NCBI GenBank assembly: GCA_019347645.1
Contig: JAHWKZ010000036.1
Span: forward strand, 1-12,518
From: Gemmatimonadota bacterium
GTDB lineage: Bacteria; Gemmatimonadota; Gemmatimonadetes; JACCXV01; JAHWKZ01
Length of the DNA stretch: 12,518 nucleotides
Reading direction: 5' to 3'
Shown: in pieces, positions 1 to 6,942 of the stretch
How the letters are laid out: every line of letters begins with the position of its first letter
Position numbering within the stretch: position 1 is the first letter of the stretch
Made by a program: the position numbers and the translations under genes
The notes under the pieces: model-generated
Told to the model about the DNA's origin: nothing
What the model saw: only the letters and a program-made list of their open reading frames with translations
The model's database searches: none

Positions 1-2
1 TC

Positions 3-158
3 GCCCGCTACGTCGAGTACGTCAGCGACCCCGCCGATCCCGGAGGCTGGGGCCTCGGGCACCTGGGGCCCATCCCCGAGGGCATGGTCACCTGGATGCT
101 GGCCATGGTCGCCCTCGTGTTCGCCATGCGCCTGATCGGGGAGCGCACGAGCCCATGA
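3..158 (+). CDS. qcrC: Cytochrome bc complex diheme cytochrome c subunit, C-terminal end (partial)
   Basis: Only the last 51 residues are present; the gene enters from the left edge in frame 3 and stops with TGA at 156-158. The fragment has a Gly-rich stretch reading GLGHLGPIPEGMVTWML, then a hydrophobic helix (about residues 28-46 of the fragment) and a short basic tail. In actinobacterial QcrC the extreme C-terminus is a GLG-x-LGP-x-PEG motif followed by a single membrane anchor, and this matches from memory of that family. QcrC is the membrane-bound diheme cytochrome c that carries electrons from the bc complex to the aa3 oxidase. The TGA overlaps the ATG of the next gene (ATGA), the usual qcrC-qcrA operon arrangement. 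The haem-binding CXXCH motifs would lie outside the window. Identification is from a short segment plus context. Confidence 0.72.
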   Translation, partial: ARYVEYVSDPADPGGWGLGHLGPIPEGMVTWMLAMVALVFAMRLIGERTSP

Positions 159-574
159 GCGCCCTGCGCGTGATCGCCCGGGCCCTGGCCGCCGTGTGGC
201 TCTACGTGGCCAGCCGGCGTCGGCGCCACCACCGCGGCGCTCGCCGGCGGGCAGGGGTCTTCGAGGAGCCCGTCGAGCTCGAGGCGGAGGTCGACCGGCG
301 GGCCGAGAACCTCGTCCTCGTGCTCCTGCTGGCCGCGACGGTGGCCGCCGGGGGCTTCATCGTCTTCTACATCGTCTACCCCAGCACCCAGTTCCTGGGG
401 CTGTGCCTGGGCTTGGCGCTCGTCCTCCTGGGCACGGCCGTGGCGGTGGCCGGCAAGCGCATCGTCCCCCAGGAGAAGGCCGCCGAGGACTACCACCCCT
501 ACGGCGACGCGGAGATCCAGGAGGAGGTCACCGAGCTCGTGGACGCCGGCGGCGTGGGCGTGTCGATCCTCGAC
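155..574 (+). CDS. qcrA: Rieske iron-sulfur subunit of cytochrome bc complex, N-terminal part, broken
   Basis: Starts at the ATG overlapping the qcrC stop. The recognisable part is about 135-140 residues. It has a basic N-terminus, a Glu-rich segment, a first membrane helix (about residues 51-75) and a second (about 79-100). A soluble stretch follows with KRIVPQEKAAED and EEVTELVDAGG. Actinobacterial QcrA has this architecture: two extra N-terminal helices before the third helix and the Rieske domain. Here the third helix and the whole [2Fe-2S] domain (CxH...CxxH) are missing. Beyond about residue 135-140 the frame stays open to position 988, but the translation becomes Arg/Ser/Pro-rich and is simply antisense to the real gene on the other strand. 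The 277-residue ORF should therefore not be taken as a genuine protein. The break coincides with the truncation of the opposite-strand gene. Confidence 0.7.
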
Positions 575-835
575 GCCTCGCTGGCGCTGGCCATCCTGGC
601 GCCGGCGAAGACATTGGCGTCGACGGACACGCGCACCTGGATGGGCGCGCGCGCCTCGATCGGCTCGGCCTCGATCGCGGCCGGGTGGATCTCGAGGCGA
701 TACCTGCGCCATCCTTCCCCCGGGACCTCGACGACGGTCTCGAACGGGACGTACCCCAGCCGCTCGACGGCGATCGTGTGGGGGCCGATCGCGAGCGGAC
801 TCAGGACCAGATGCCCGTCGGCCCCGGTCGTCCCC
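499..835 (-). pseudogene. Out-of-frame C-terminal continuation of the truncated regulatory-domain protein
   Basis: On the minus strand the frame that stays open from about 835 down to 499 continues the second carboxypeptidase-regulatory-like (beta-sandwich) domain of the gene starting at 2198. It reads TTGADGHLVLSPLAIG, HTIAVERLGYVPFETVVEVP and then EIHPAAIEAEPIEA, which aligns by eye with the third domain of the neighbouring paralogue. The upstream frame instead runs to a stop at 801-803. Adding one G to the minus-strand G5 run (C5 at 832-836 on the plus strand) would restore GDGGTTGADG and join the two frames. Genuine coding probably ends at about 560-610, the junction; the residues from there to 499 are antisense to qcrA. 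The TonB-plug-like end present in the paralogue is absent. Confidence 0.6.
545..610. other. Probable chimeric or rearrangement junction
   Basis: A plus-strand qcrA-like gene loses its family resemblance here, and a minus-strand carboxypeptidase-regulatory-domain gene also ends here without its own C-terminal part. No stop codon of either gene, terminator, IS end or direct repeat was seen at the junction. The exact base cannot be fixed, because either reading could plausibly run 20-50 bases further. The most economical explanation is an assembly or read chimera joining actinobacterial-type DNA to Gemmatimonadota-type DNA; a genuine rearrangement is the alternative. Confidence 0.6.
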
Positions 836-2198
836 CGTCCCCGGACGCGCGGAGGGCGACCTGGACCCCCTCGATCGGCGCGCCCGTCTCCGCGTCGACG
901 GCCTCGATCACGACGCCGGGAGGATCCGGGGTCCCCGGGTCGTTGGCCCGGGCCCCCGGCCCCGACCCCCGATCGGCCGCGATCATGACCGCGGGCGCCG
1001 GCGCTCCTCTCGGCGCCAACGCCTCCCCGGCCTCGAAAGGGATCGGCTCGGACCACACGATCCGAACGGCGTCGTCTCCGGATCCCGAGCCCGCCGCTCG
1101 ACGAACCGCCCGACTGCTGGCCACCACCTCGCCGCCTTCCTCCTCGATCCCGAGGAGGCGCGGTCGGTTCCGGCTGGCGTCCATCCGCATCTCCGATGCC
1201 ACCGTCCGCGCCGAAACCCCCACGATCGGCATCCGGATCCACCACCGCCTCACGATCCATTCCCCGGTCGGCACACGCTCGAATTCGACCCGCCCCCCCG
1301 CGACATCGAAGCGCAGGTCGCGGGGAAGGCCGACGTAGTCGAAGTCGAGGCGCCTCAGCTCCGAGCTCCGGCGGTCCACCCACAGGATGCCTTCGACGTC
1401 CACGGCGGCGGGACTCCGATCGGGGGCGAAGGCGAGACCGATCCATCCCGGCTCTCCCTCCGGCGGCGGGACGGCTCGAAAGCAGTGCGTGTCGAGGAAG
1501 GCGTCGGAGAGGATGGTCGCGGCGTCGGGGCCGTCGTAGAGGAGATCGCTACCCTCCCGACGGACGAACCCCTCGCGGACGAGTCGCTCGGCGTCTTCGG
1601 CCACCCACGGGCTCGCCCGGCTCGCTCCCTCGCGACGCCGGGTCGTCTCGTCCACGACCTCACGCGTGCGCGGGTCGAGGCGCCGTTCCCACGCCAGGAG
1701 CGTGTATCGCAGCGCCCCGCGGCGTTCGGTCCACGAGGCGGCTTCGAGCGCCTTGCGGATCTCCGCCCAGATCCGGGACGCGGCCTCGCCCTCGGCCGGA
1801 CGGACAGCACATCGTCGCTCGGTCACCGCCTCGATCGGCGGAAGCGCGAGCGGGCGGACGGGCACCACGAGCCTGCGGACGACCTCTTCCCCGGCCGCCA
1901 GGGCGAAGGCTCCACTCTCGCCCCCTTCGTAGCCGATCCGCTCGAAGGCGATCCGGAAGGTGCCGGGGCCGGGGGCGCGCAGACGAAACCGCCCCTCCAC
2001 GTCGGTGAGGGCGAAGTCCAACTGGCGGCCGGACTCGCCGAGGAGCATCACGGCGGCGCCGGGGACGGCTTCCTCGGAGCCCGCCTCGACCATTCGACCG
2101 TCCACCGTCTGGGCCGCGACGGGATCCGCGAGGAGGACCGCGACCGCCGACGGCAGAGCCAATCGGAGCCAGCGCCGAAGTCGTCCGGGTGTTCTCAT
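801..2198 (-). CDS. Secreted carboxypeptidase-regulatory-like domain protein, frameshifted and truncated
   Basis: ATG at 2198 was chosen over TTG at 2207; neither has a clear Shine-Dalgarno sequence. Residues 1-30 are a signal peptide ending DPVAAQ. Residues 31-125 form a first carboxypeptidase-regulatory-like beta-sandwich (PGAAVMLL, DVEGRFRLRAPGPGTF). A 250-residue middle region follows, containing DAFLDTHCFR (232-241) and GEWIVRRWWIRMP (312-324). A second sandwich begins at about 428 (VIEAVDAETGAPIEGVQVAL) and is interrupted by an apparent one-base deletion in a G5 run, which gives the premature stop at 801. The protein is paralogous along its length to the gene at 4458-2257, which lies 58 bases upstream on the same strand, probably in one transcription unit. 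The homopolymer position favours a sequencing indel over a true pseudogene. Function unknown; likely periplasmic or outer-membrane associated. Confidence 0.7.
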   Translation of the reverse strand: MRTPGRLRRWLRLALPSAVAVLLADPVAAQTVDGRMVEAGSEEAVPGAAVMLLGESGRQLDFALTDVEGRFRLRAPGPGTFRIAFERIGYEGGESGAFALAAGEEVVRRLVVPVRPLALPPIEAVTERRCAVRPAEGEAASRIWAEIRKALEAASWTERRGALRYTLLAWERRLDPRTREVVDETTRRREGASRASPWVAEDAERLVREGFVRREGSDLLYDGPDAATILSDAFLDTHCFRAVPPPEGEPGWIGLAFAPDRSPAAVDVEGILWVDRRSSELRRLDFDYVGLPRDLRFDVAGGRVEFERVPTGEWIVRRWWIRMPIVGVSARTVASEMRMDASRNRPRLLGIEEEGGEVVASSRAVRRAAGSGSGDDAVRIVWSEPIPFEAGEALAPRGAPAPAVMIAADRGSGPGARANDPGTPDPPGVVIEAVDAETGAPIEGVQVALRASGDGGRPGPTGIWS

Positions 2199-2256
2199 CG
2201 GGGTCAATGCACTCTAGCCGAAGGGCGCGTCACCGGTCAAAGGACACCGCGGCGCG

Positions 2257-4458
2257 CTATTCGCCGCCGTGGCGGGTCTCGATGACGATGACCCCCGCTC
2301 CACCCGCGCGGCCGTGTGTGATCCCGCCGGCGAGGCCCGGGATCACCTCGATCGAGGCGATGTCCTGGGGCAGGATGTGCTCCAGGACGCACGTGTCGCG
2401 AAACGGCTGGCCGTCAAGGAGCACGAGCGAGATCCGTCCGCCCCGTACCTCGATGACGGGGCACGCGGTGAGCCGGGATCGAGCGTAGGTCACCCCCGCG
2501 AACCGTCGGCCCAGGAGCTCCGACACGGAGATCGAGAGGCTCTCGGGGATGTCGTCGGCGGATAGTCGCCAGCCCGTGTAGCCGCGCGAGCGGCGGGCCT
2601 CCGCGGCCGGCGACGGGACGGTCACCTCCAGCGCCGCCATCGCGATCGCCGACGGCACGAGCCGGACGTCGACGGTGGTCCGCTCGTCCTCCGCCACCTC
2701 GATGCGCGCGGCCGCGGCCTCGTAGCCGAGGTACTCGACACGGAGTCGGTGGCGGCCCCGAGGGACGGCCGTCATACGGAACCGTCCCTCGGGTCCCGTC
2801 ACCGCGCCGCTTCCCGCCTCCTCCAGGGCCACCTGCGCGCCCGCCAGCGCCTCGCCGGTCGCCGCGTCGACCACGGTTCCGACCAGGGCCCCGCCCTCCA
2901 CGTCGTCTCGCCCGACGGCCACCGTGGAACGCACCCGGGGGGCCTCGAGTGCCTCCTCCCCCACGAGGGCCAGGTCGAGCGAATGACGCTCGACCCCCTC
3001 CAGGAGGTTGACCACCCTCTCCACCATCCTCCGAGGGAAGCTCGCCACCACCTCGAGAGGCACTCCCGTGGGGAGACCACAGGCGACGAAGCGGCCTTCG
3101 AGGTCGCTCATGGTCGTCAGCGAACCGCGGTCCTCCCCTTCCACCCGACTGACCGAGATCCGGGCACCGGGCAGGAGCGTTCCGCTCATCGAGTCGCGGA
3201 CCGAGCCGACCAGAGCCGCCTTCCCGGGTCCCTCGCTTCCCGCCGGACAGGGCCCCCGGGCGTTCGGAATACGGGACGGGACGGCCTCCGGAGACTGCTT
3301 CGTCACGAAGGCCGATTCCCAGTCGATGGGCCGGGCCCAGACCCGTCGGACACCACTCGGGTGGCGCGCCGGCACGATCTCGATCACCGTCCCGCTGTCC
3401 TCCTCGATCCGCACCACGCTGGCCATCCGCTCGTTCGGGTCCATGGTGAGATGGCTGTACATCCCGTCGTCCGGGACCCGGACCACGGGCATCCGGATCC
3501 GCCAATCCCGGATGATCCACTCGCCGGTCGGCAACCGGTCGAACTCGATCTCGCCCCCCGCCCCGCCTGCCTCGTGGGCCCGAGGCAGGTTGGTGTAGCG
3601 ATACTCCAATCGTTCGAGCTCGGCGCTCCGCTCGTCGATCCAGAGAGTCCCCCGGATGTCGGGCAGGCGGTGGTCCCGCACCGGCTCGAACTCTATCCCG
3701 ATCCGACCCGGCTGACCGGGCGGGCGGTCTTCGCGGAGGCGGAAGCAGTGGGTATCGAGGAACGCGTCGCTGAGGAGGGTCACGGCGTCGGGTGCGTAGT
3801 AGACCTGTTCCTCCGCGTCGAATCGCGCGTACCCGACGCGACTCAGGACGGAAGGCGGGAGCGCCACGAACGGGCTGCCGTGGGTAACCCCCGTGCGCCG
3901 TCGGACGCTCTCGTCGCGCACTCTGAGCGTGAAGGGATCGAGTACCCGCTCCCGGGCGACCACGGTGAACCGCAGCAGGCCCATCTGCTGCGTGAAGGCG
4001 GTGACGTTCAGCGCCTTGCGCGCCTCCTCCCAAACGTGGGCCACCGTCTGGCCCTCCTCGGGTCGGATCCGGCACTCGCTCGTCAGCGAGACATCGATAT
4101 CCTCCAGCCGCACGGGAGCCACGATCGTCTCGAGACGGTATCGGATGGTCTGGCCCTCGGCGAGCGGGATCGGATCCGTGCGCGTGCTGAAGTACCCGAT
4201 GCGGTCGAGACCGAGGACGTAATCGCCGGGCCCCGGGGCCACGAGTACGAACCGGCCTTCGGCGTCGGTGAGGGCCGCGTCTCGCTGGACGTCTCTTTCG
4301 TCGAGGAGGATGACGAATGCGCCCGGCACCACCATACGGCTCTCCTTCTCCACGAGCTCACCATGGATCGTCTGAGCCGCCGCCGGGGCGGAGGTGAGGA
4401 GGCCCGTCGCGGCCAGGGCGATCGCGGCGAGGCGGAGTGATTCGGCTGGCTCGGGCAT
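2257..4458 (-). CDS. Secreted protein with three carboxypeptidase-regulatory-like domains and a C-terminal TonB-plug-like domain
   Basis: 733 residues from ATG 4458, which has AGGAA seven bases upstream; an in-frame ATG at 4509 would lie upstream of the likely promoter and put a poor extension before the signal peptide. Signal peptide 1-29 (ends APAAAQ). Domain 1, about 30-123. Middle region, about 125-370, with DAFLDTHCFR (231-240) and GEWIIRDWRIRMP. Domain 2, about 413-503; domain 3, about 523-608 (VGTVVDAATGEALAGAQVAL, EYLGYE). Residues about 634-728 resemble the plug of TonB-dependent receptors: ISVSELLGRRFAGV, LLDGQP, DIASIEVIPG, and a final GVIVIET. No beta-barrel follows, so this is not a full receptor. 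Such plug-ended proteins are common in Gemmatimonadota (family knowledge); their role is unknown. A link to the iron genes upstream is only positional. Confidence 0.8.
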   Translation of the reverse strand: MPEPAESLRLAAIALAATGLLTSAPAAAQTIHGELVEKESRMVVPGAFVILLDERDVQRDAALTDAEGRFVLVAPGPGDYVLGLDRIGYFSTRTDPIPLAEGQTIRYRLETIVAPVRLEDIDVSLTSECRIRPEEGQTVAHVWEEARKALNVTAFTQQMGLLRFTVVARERVLDPFTLRVRDESVRRRTGVTHGSPFVALPPSVLSRVGYARFDAEEQVYYAPDAVTLLSDAFLDTHCFRLREDRPPGQPGRIGIEFEPVRDHRLPDIRGTLWIDERSAELERLEYRYTNLPRAHEAGGAGGEIEFDRLPTGEWIIRDWRIRMPVVRVPDDGMYSHLTMDPNERMASVVRIEEDSGTVIEIVPARHPSGVRRVWARPIDWESAFVTKQSPEAVPSRIPNARGPCPAGSEGPGKAALVGSVRDSMSGTLLPGARISVSRVEGEDRGSLTTMSDLEGRFVACGLPTGVPLEVVASFPRRMVERVVNLLEGVERHSLDLALVGEEALEAPRVRSTVAVGRDDVEGGALVGTVVDAATGEALAGAQVALEEAGSGAVTGPEGRFRMTAVPRGRHRLRVEYLGYEAAAARIEVAEDERTTVDVRLVPSAIAMAALEVTVPSPAAEARRSRGYTGWRLSADDIPESLSISVSELLGRRFAGVTYARSRLTACPVIEVRGGRISLVLLDGQPFRDTCVLEHILPQDIASIEVIPGLAGGITHGRAGGAGVIVIETRHGGE

Positions 4459-4482
4459 TCGTCGGTTCCTGTCGGAGAGATC

Positions 4483-4498
4483 CTTCGACAGTCTACCA
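4483..4498 (-). promoter_or_regulatory. Possible extended -10 promoter for the plug-domain gene
   Basis: On the minus strand TG-G-TAGACT (plus-strand 4490-4498) resembles an extended -10 element (TGn plus 4 of 6 matches to TATAAT), placing a start of transcription near 4483, about 25 bases before the ATG at 4458. No convincing -35 is present at the right distance. The gap to the upstream FTR1 stop is 186 bases, which leaves room for an independent promoter. Confidence 0.3.
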
Positions 4499-4587
4499 CA
4501 GAAAGACATCAGGGGAGCCGACGGTTTAACGATCGGCGATACGGGAACGGGCGATCCGACTACGGATGGAAGAGGGGTTGCGGCTTC

Positions 4588-4618
4588 AGAAAAGACTGCC
4601 TCGGAGCGGTTCCGGAGG
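4588..4618 (-). terminator. Weak candidate terminator after the iron permease gene
   Basis: Reading the minus strand, 27 bases after the FTR1 stop, CCTC...GAGG arms (4599-4618) with an internal mismatch can form an imperfect hairpin, followed within a few bases by CTTTTCT. Stem quality is poor, so termination may be partial. Confidence 0.3.
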
Positions 4619-4644
4619 GGGCGGAGCCAGCTCGATCCGACAGA

Positions 4645-6291
4645 TCAGGAGGCGGTGGCGCTCTCCTCGGCGAGCCTCGGGCTCTCCGCCGGTCCGGAAC
4701 CTTCCGATCGTCCGCCGGCCGTCCTCCGAGCCAGAGCCCGACGACGGTAGGCGAGGTAGGTGAGGGCGAGGACGGCGAGGAACAGTCCCTGGGCCAGGAT
4801 CGTCTCGACCATCGGATAGAAGCCCAGGAGCTGCCGGAGCGCCTCGTGGTCGGGCGCGCCCGGGACGGGGTGGGGCGCGAAGAGCCCCGCCTCCTGCAGG
4901 TTGTAGAGTCCCTTGCCCAGGAAGACGAAGGCCAGGTAGAGGAGGATCGCGTTCGTGACGGCGAACACCTTCCTCAACGGGAGCTCGAGCCCGAGCCGCA
5001 GGATTCCCGCCCCGATTCCGACGATCAGCAACAAGCCAGGTACGAAGCCGGCCGCCACCGCGAGCGGACCGGCGTCGAACATCAACGCCTGGTAGAAGAG
5101 CACGGTCTCGAAGCCCTCGCGGTAGACCGCGGCGAAGGCGAGGCCGGCCATCGCGAGTGCCGAACCAGTGGTCACCGCCACCCCCACCTTCTCCCGGAGG
5201 TATTCCTTCCAGTCGTGGATGTACGCCTTCTGGAAGAGCCAATGGGAGACGTAGAGGAGCACCGCGACCGCCAGCAGCGCGGTCACGCCTTCGATCAATT
5301 CCCGACTCGCTCCCCCCAATGGGAGGAACGTCCGCGCCGCCACCCACGTCGCCAGGCTCGCGAGGACGCCCGCCGCGACCCCGACCCAGACCTGGCGACG
5401 ATGGTTCGAGTCGCCGGAGACGCGCCCCAGATAGGCCAGGATGGCGCCGATCAGCAGCACCGCTTCGAGCCCCTCCCGAACGATGATGGCGAAGGCGCTG
5501 AGCGCGCTGAACCAGAACGAGCTCCCGCTCTCCAGCGCGCGGTCGAGGTCGAGGAGCGAGGTTTCGACGGCGTCGAAGGCGGCTTCCACTGCGGGAGCCG
5601 CCGCGCCCCGCGCGAGCCGGGGACGGAGACCGAGGTGGATGGCGCGCTCGGCCCGGCCCACCAGGTCCGAAGGAAGCCGGGGCTCGAGCGGCTCCAGTCC
5701 CTCGAGGTACGCCTCCTCCACCCGGGCGATGGCGACCACTCGCTCCCCGGCTCGCCACGACCGCCGCGCGGCGGCGAGCGCTTCGAGGATGTCCCGGAAT
5801 TCGACCGTCCGGGCCCGCGCCGGATCGATCCCCGAGTGGCTGCCCCCATCGGGGTGGATCACGGGCAACGTCCCGGGAGTGAGCGAGGTCTCGGTGACCC
5901 CCGCCGCGGCGCGTGCCGCCGCGAGCCGTCGCCGGAGGTGGGCGACTCGGGCCGTCGCCTCCTCGTCCCCCGTCGCCATCAGGGCATGGAAAGCCGCTTC
6001 GGCGCTCGCCACCTCGGTCGCCAGCGGCTCGGCGGCGAGCGGACCGCCTGACCCCCACCACGCCTCGATCGGCTCGAACTCGTTCAGGTACAGCCGGGTC
6101 GCCCTCGATCGGGTCTGCGAGATCTCCCCCGCTCGGGCCGCGGACTCGACCGCCACCAGACCGGCTTCGATCGCGTCGAGCCGCTCGGGCAGGCTGGATT
6201 CGCTCCCGCTCTGCGCACGCACCGGGGCGGTCAGGGACCCGGCCGCTGCCGCCGCGAGGAGCGTCGACCGAAGGAACGTGCACGCGTTCAC
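4645..6291 (-). CDS. FTR1-family iron permease with N-terminal periplasmic helical domain
   Basis: 548 residues from GTG 6291, whose GTGA overlaps the stop of the upstream lipoprotein gene; GGAGG lies 10 bases upstream. Residues 1-27 are a signal peptide (ends APVRAQ). About 28-255 is an Ala/Glu/Arg-rich helical periplasmic region with LYLNEFEPIEAWWG (67-80). About 257-517 holds roughly seven membrane helices. Both hallmark FTR1 motifs are intact: REGLE (272-276) and REGFE (391-395), whose Glu residues line the iron path in this family. FTR1/EfeU proteins import iron across the inner membrane, usually with an oxidase or cupredoxin partner; no such partner is visible here. The N-terminal extension is longer than in E. 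coli EfeU and is typical of the fused FTR1 form. The tail after 517 is hydrophilic. Transcription probably starts upstream of the lipoprotein, under the Fur-box-like site. Confidence 0.9.
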   Translation of the reverse strand: MNACTFLRSTLLAAAAAGSLTAPVRAQSGSESSLPERLDAIEAGLVAVESAARAGEISQTRSRATRLYLNEFEPIEAWWGSGGPLAAEPLATEVASAEAAFHALMATGDEEATARVAHLRRRLAAARAAAGVTETSLTPGTLPVIHPDGGSHSGIDPARARTVEFRDILEALAAARRSWRAGERVVAIARVEEAYLEGLEPLEPRLPSDLVGRAERAIHLGLRPRLARGAAAPAVEAAFDAVETSLLDLDRALESGSSFWFSALSAFAIIVREGLEAVLLIGAILAYLGRVSGDSNHRRQVWVGVAAGVLASLATWVAARTFLPLGGASRELIEGVTALLAVAVLLYVSHWLFQKAYIHDWKEYLREKVGVAVTTGSALAMAGLAFAAVYREGFETVLFYQALMFDAGPLAVAAGFVPGLLLIVGIGAGILRLGLELPLRKVFAVTNAILLYLAFVFLGKGLYNLQEAGLFAPHPVPGAPDHEALRQLLGFYPMVETILAQGLFLAVLALTYLAYRRRALARRTAGGRSEGSGPAESPRLAEESATAS

Positions 6292-6806
6292 TCGCCTGGC
6301 CCCTCCGCCTCGGCCTCCCGCAGGATATCGACGAGCGCCTGGTCGAGAGACTCGACCGCGGCGGCGACGGCGATGGAGTCGGGCGGCGGGTCGACGCTCA
6401 GGACCTCCATCAGCTCGTGGAACCGGTGCTCGGCCTCGTCCACCGCGAGGGCCACCGGGCGCGCCCTGTCCTCTCCGGCGCGGGGACCCCAGCCCGCTTC
6501 GATCACCTCCTGCCGGCTGACATACAGCTCGACGGCGCTCTGGCGGGCGCTGTCGGGGCTCTCGCCGACCATCCCCGGGATCCCCGCGATTCCCCGGCGG
6601 ATATCGTGAACGAGGGTCGTCAACTCGGCATCCTCCGGTTCCGGAGTCGCGGAGGGGGCCGCTTCCGACCGTTCCGTCTCCCCGCTCTCCACGCCGGGGA
6701 CTGCCGCCGGGACCTCCGCCTCTGGGGTCTCGGAGCCGCATGCCACGGCGACGTGGATAAGGAACGGCACGACCAGGCGGACCTTGGAAGAGTACCAGGG
6801 GACCAC
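6288..6806 (-). CDS. Small lipoprotein related to the periplasmic domain of the FTR1 permease
   Basis: 172 residues from GTG 6806, with GGAG five bases upstream and no in-frame alternative above it. The N-terminus is a hydrophobic segment ending VAVAC, so Cys23 is a plausible lipidation site (atypical but allowed lipobox). A Glu/Pro/Ala-rich linker (24-60) leads to a helical domain. That domain contains SAVELYVSRQEVIEAGWGP and, about 20 residues on, AVDEAEHRFHELM. These align by eye with RATRLYLNEFEPIEAWWG and ASAEAAFHALM in the permease it precedes. It is therefore probably a membrane-anchored periplasmic partner of FTR1, perhaps in iron capture or hand-over. The two genes are translationally coupled. 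I do not recognise a named family; the relationship is seen by eye only. Confidence 0.72.
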   Translation of the reverse strand: MVPWYSSKVRLVVPFLIHVAVACGSETPEAEVPAAVPGVESGETERSEAAPSATPEPEDAELTTLVHDIRRGIAGIPGMVGESPDSARQSAVELYVSRQEVIEAGWGPRAGEDRARPVALAVDEAEHRFHELMEVLSVDPPPDSIAVAAAVESLDQALVDILREAEAEGPGE

Positions 6807-6867
6807 ATCGACTCCATATGATGGGGTGTACGGGAACGGTTCTCGAACGGGATCGATTCCTCTTGAA

Positions 6868-6882
6868 TGAGACCGAGTCTCA
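6868..6882. promoter_or_regulatory. Fur-box-like operator of the iron permease operon
   Basis: TGAGACCGAGTCTCA is a near-perfect 7-1-7 inverted repeat. It matches 11 of 14 informative positions of the frequent Fur-box form TGAGAAT-n-ATTCTCA. It sits about 4-18 bases downstream of the predicted transcription start and 62 bases before the lipoprotein start codon. A repressor bound here could block early transcription. Fur is inferred; another metal regulator is possible. Confidence 0.55.
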
Positions 6883-6892
6883 ACGACAGGAA

Positions 6893-6921
6893 ATTTTAGT
6901 TTCCTGGGGACGGGCCGTCAA
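6893..6921 (-). promoter_or_regulatory. Sigma-70-like promoter for the lipoprotein-FTR1 operon
   Basis: On the minus strand TTGACG (6921-6916) and TAAAAT (6898-6893) are separated by exactly 17 bases. Each matches the sigma-70 consensus at five of six positions. The predicted start is near 6886, giving a leader of about 80 bases. The -10 lies inside an AT-rich inverted repeat (arms CAGGAAA 6887-6893 and TTTCCTG 6900-6906). Confidence 0.6.
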
Positions 6922-6942
6922 CAAGTACGCCGACTTGATGTC

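Noticed and set aside
155..988. A 277-residue plus-strand frame continuing qcrA
   Set aside because: After about residue 140 the translation is Arg/Ser/Pro-rich and lies antisense to a recognisable domain on the minus strand; the frame is open only because of high GC.
2749..4440. Long plus-strand ORF of 563 residues
   Set aside because: It is antisense to the clearly real plug-domain gene, rich in Arg/His/Pro, with no signal or motif.
4459..4509. Upstream ATG at 4509 as the start of the plug-domain protein
   Set aside because: It adds 17 polar residues before the signal peptide and lies above the likely -10 element, while ATG 4458 has AGGAA at good spacing.
6292..6741. Upstream extension of the FTR1 frame to 6741
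   Set aside because: It overlaps the lipoprotein gene and reads as Gly/Arg-rich shadow sequence; GTG 6291 has a signal peptide directly after it and a GTGA overlap.
6887..6906. Inverted repeat CAGGAAA / TTTCCTG as a trkH terminator
   Set aside because: There is no T-run after it on the minus strand, and its centre coincides with the -10 box of a good promoter; it may still influence readthrough.
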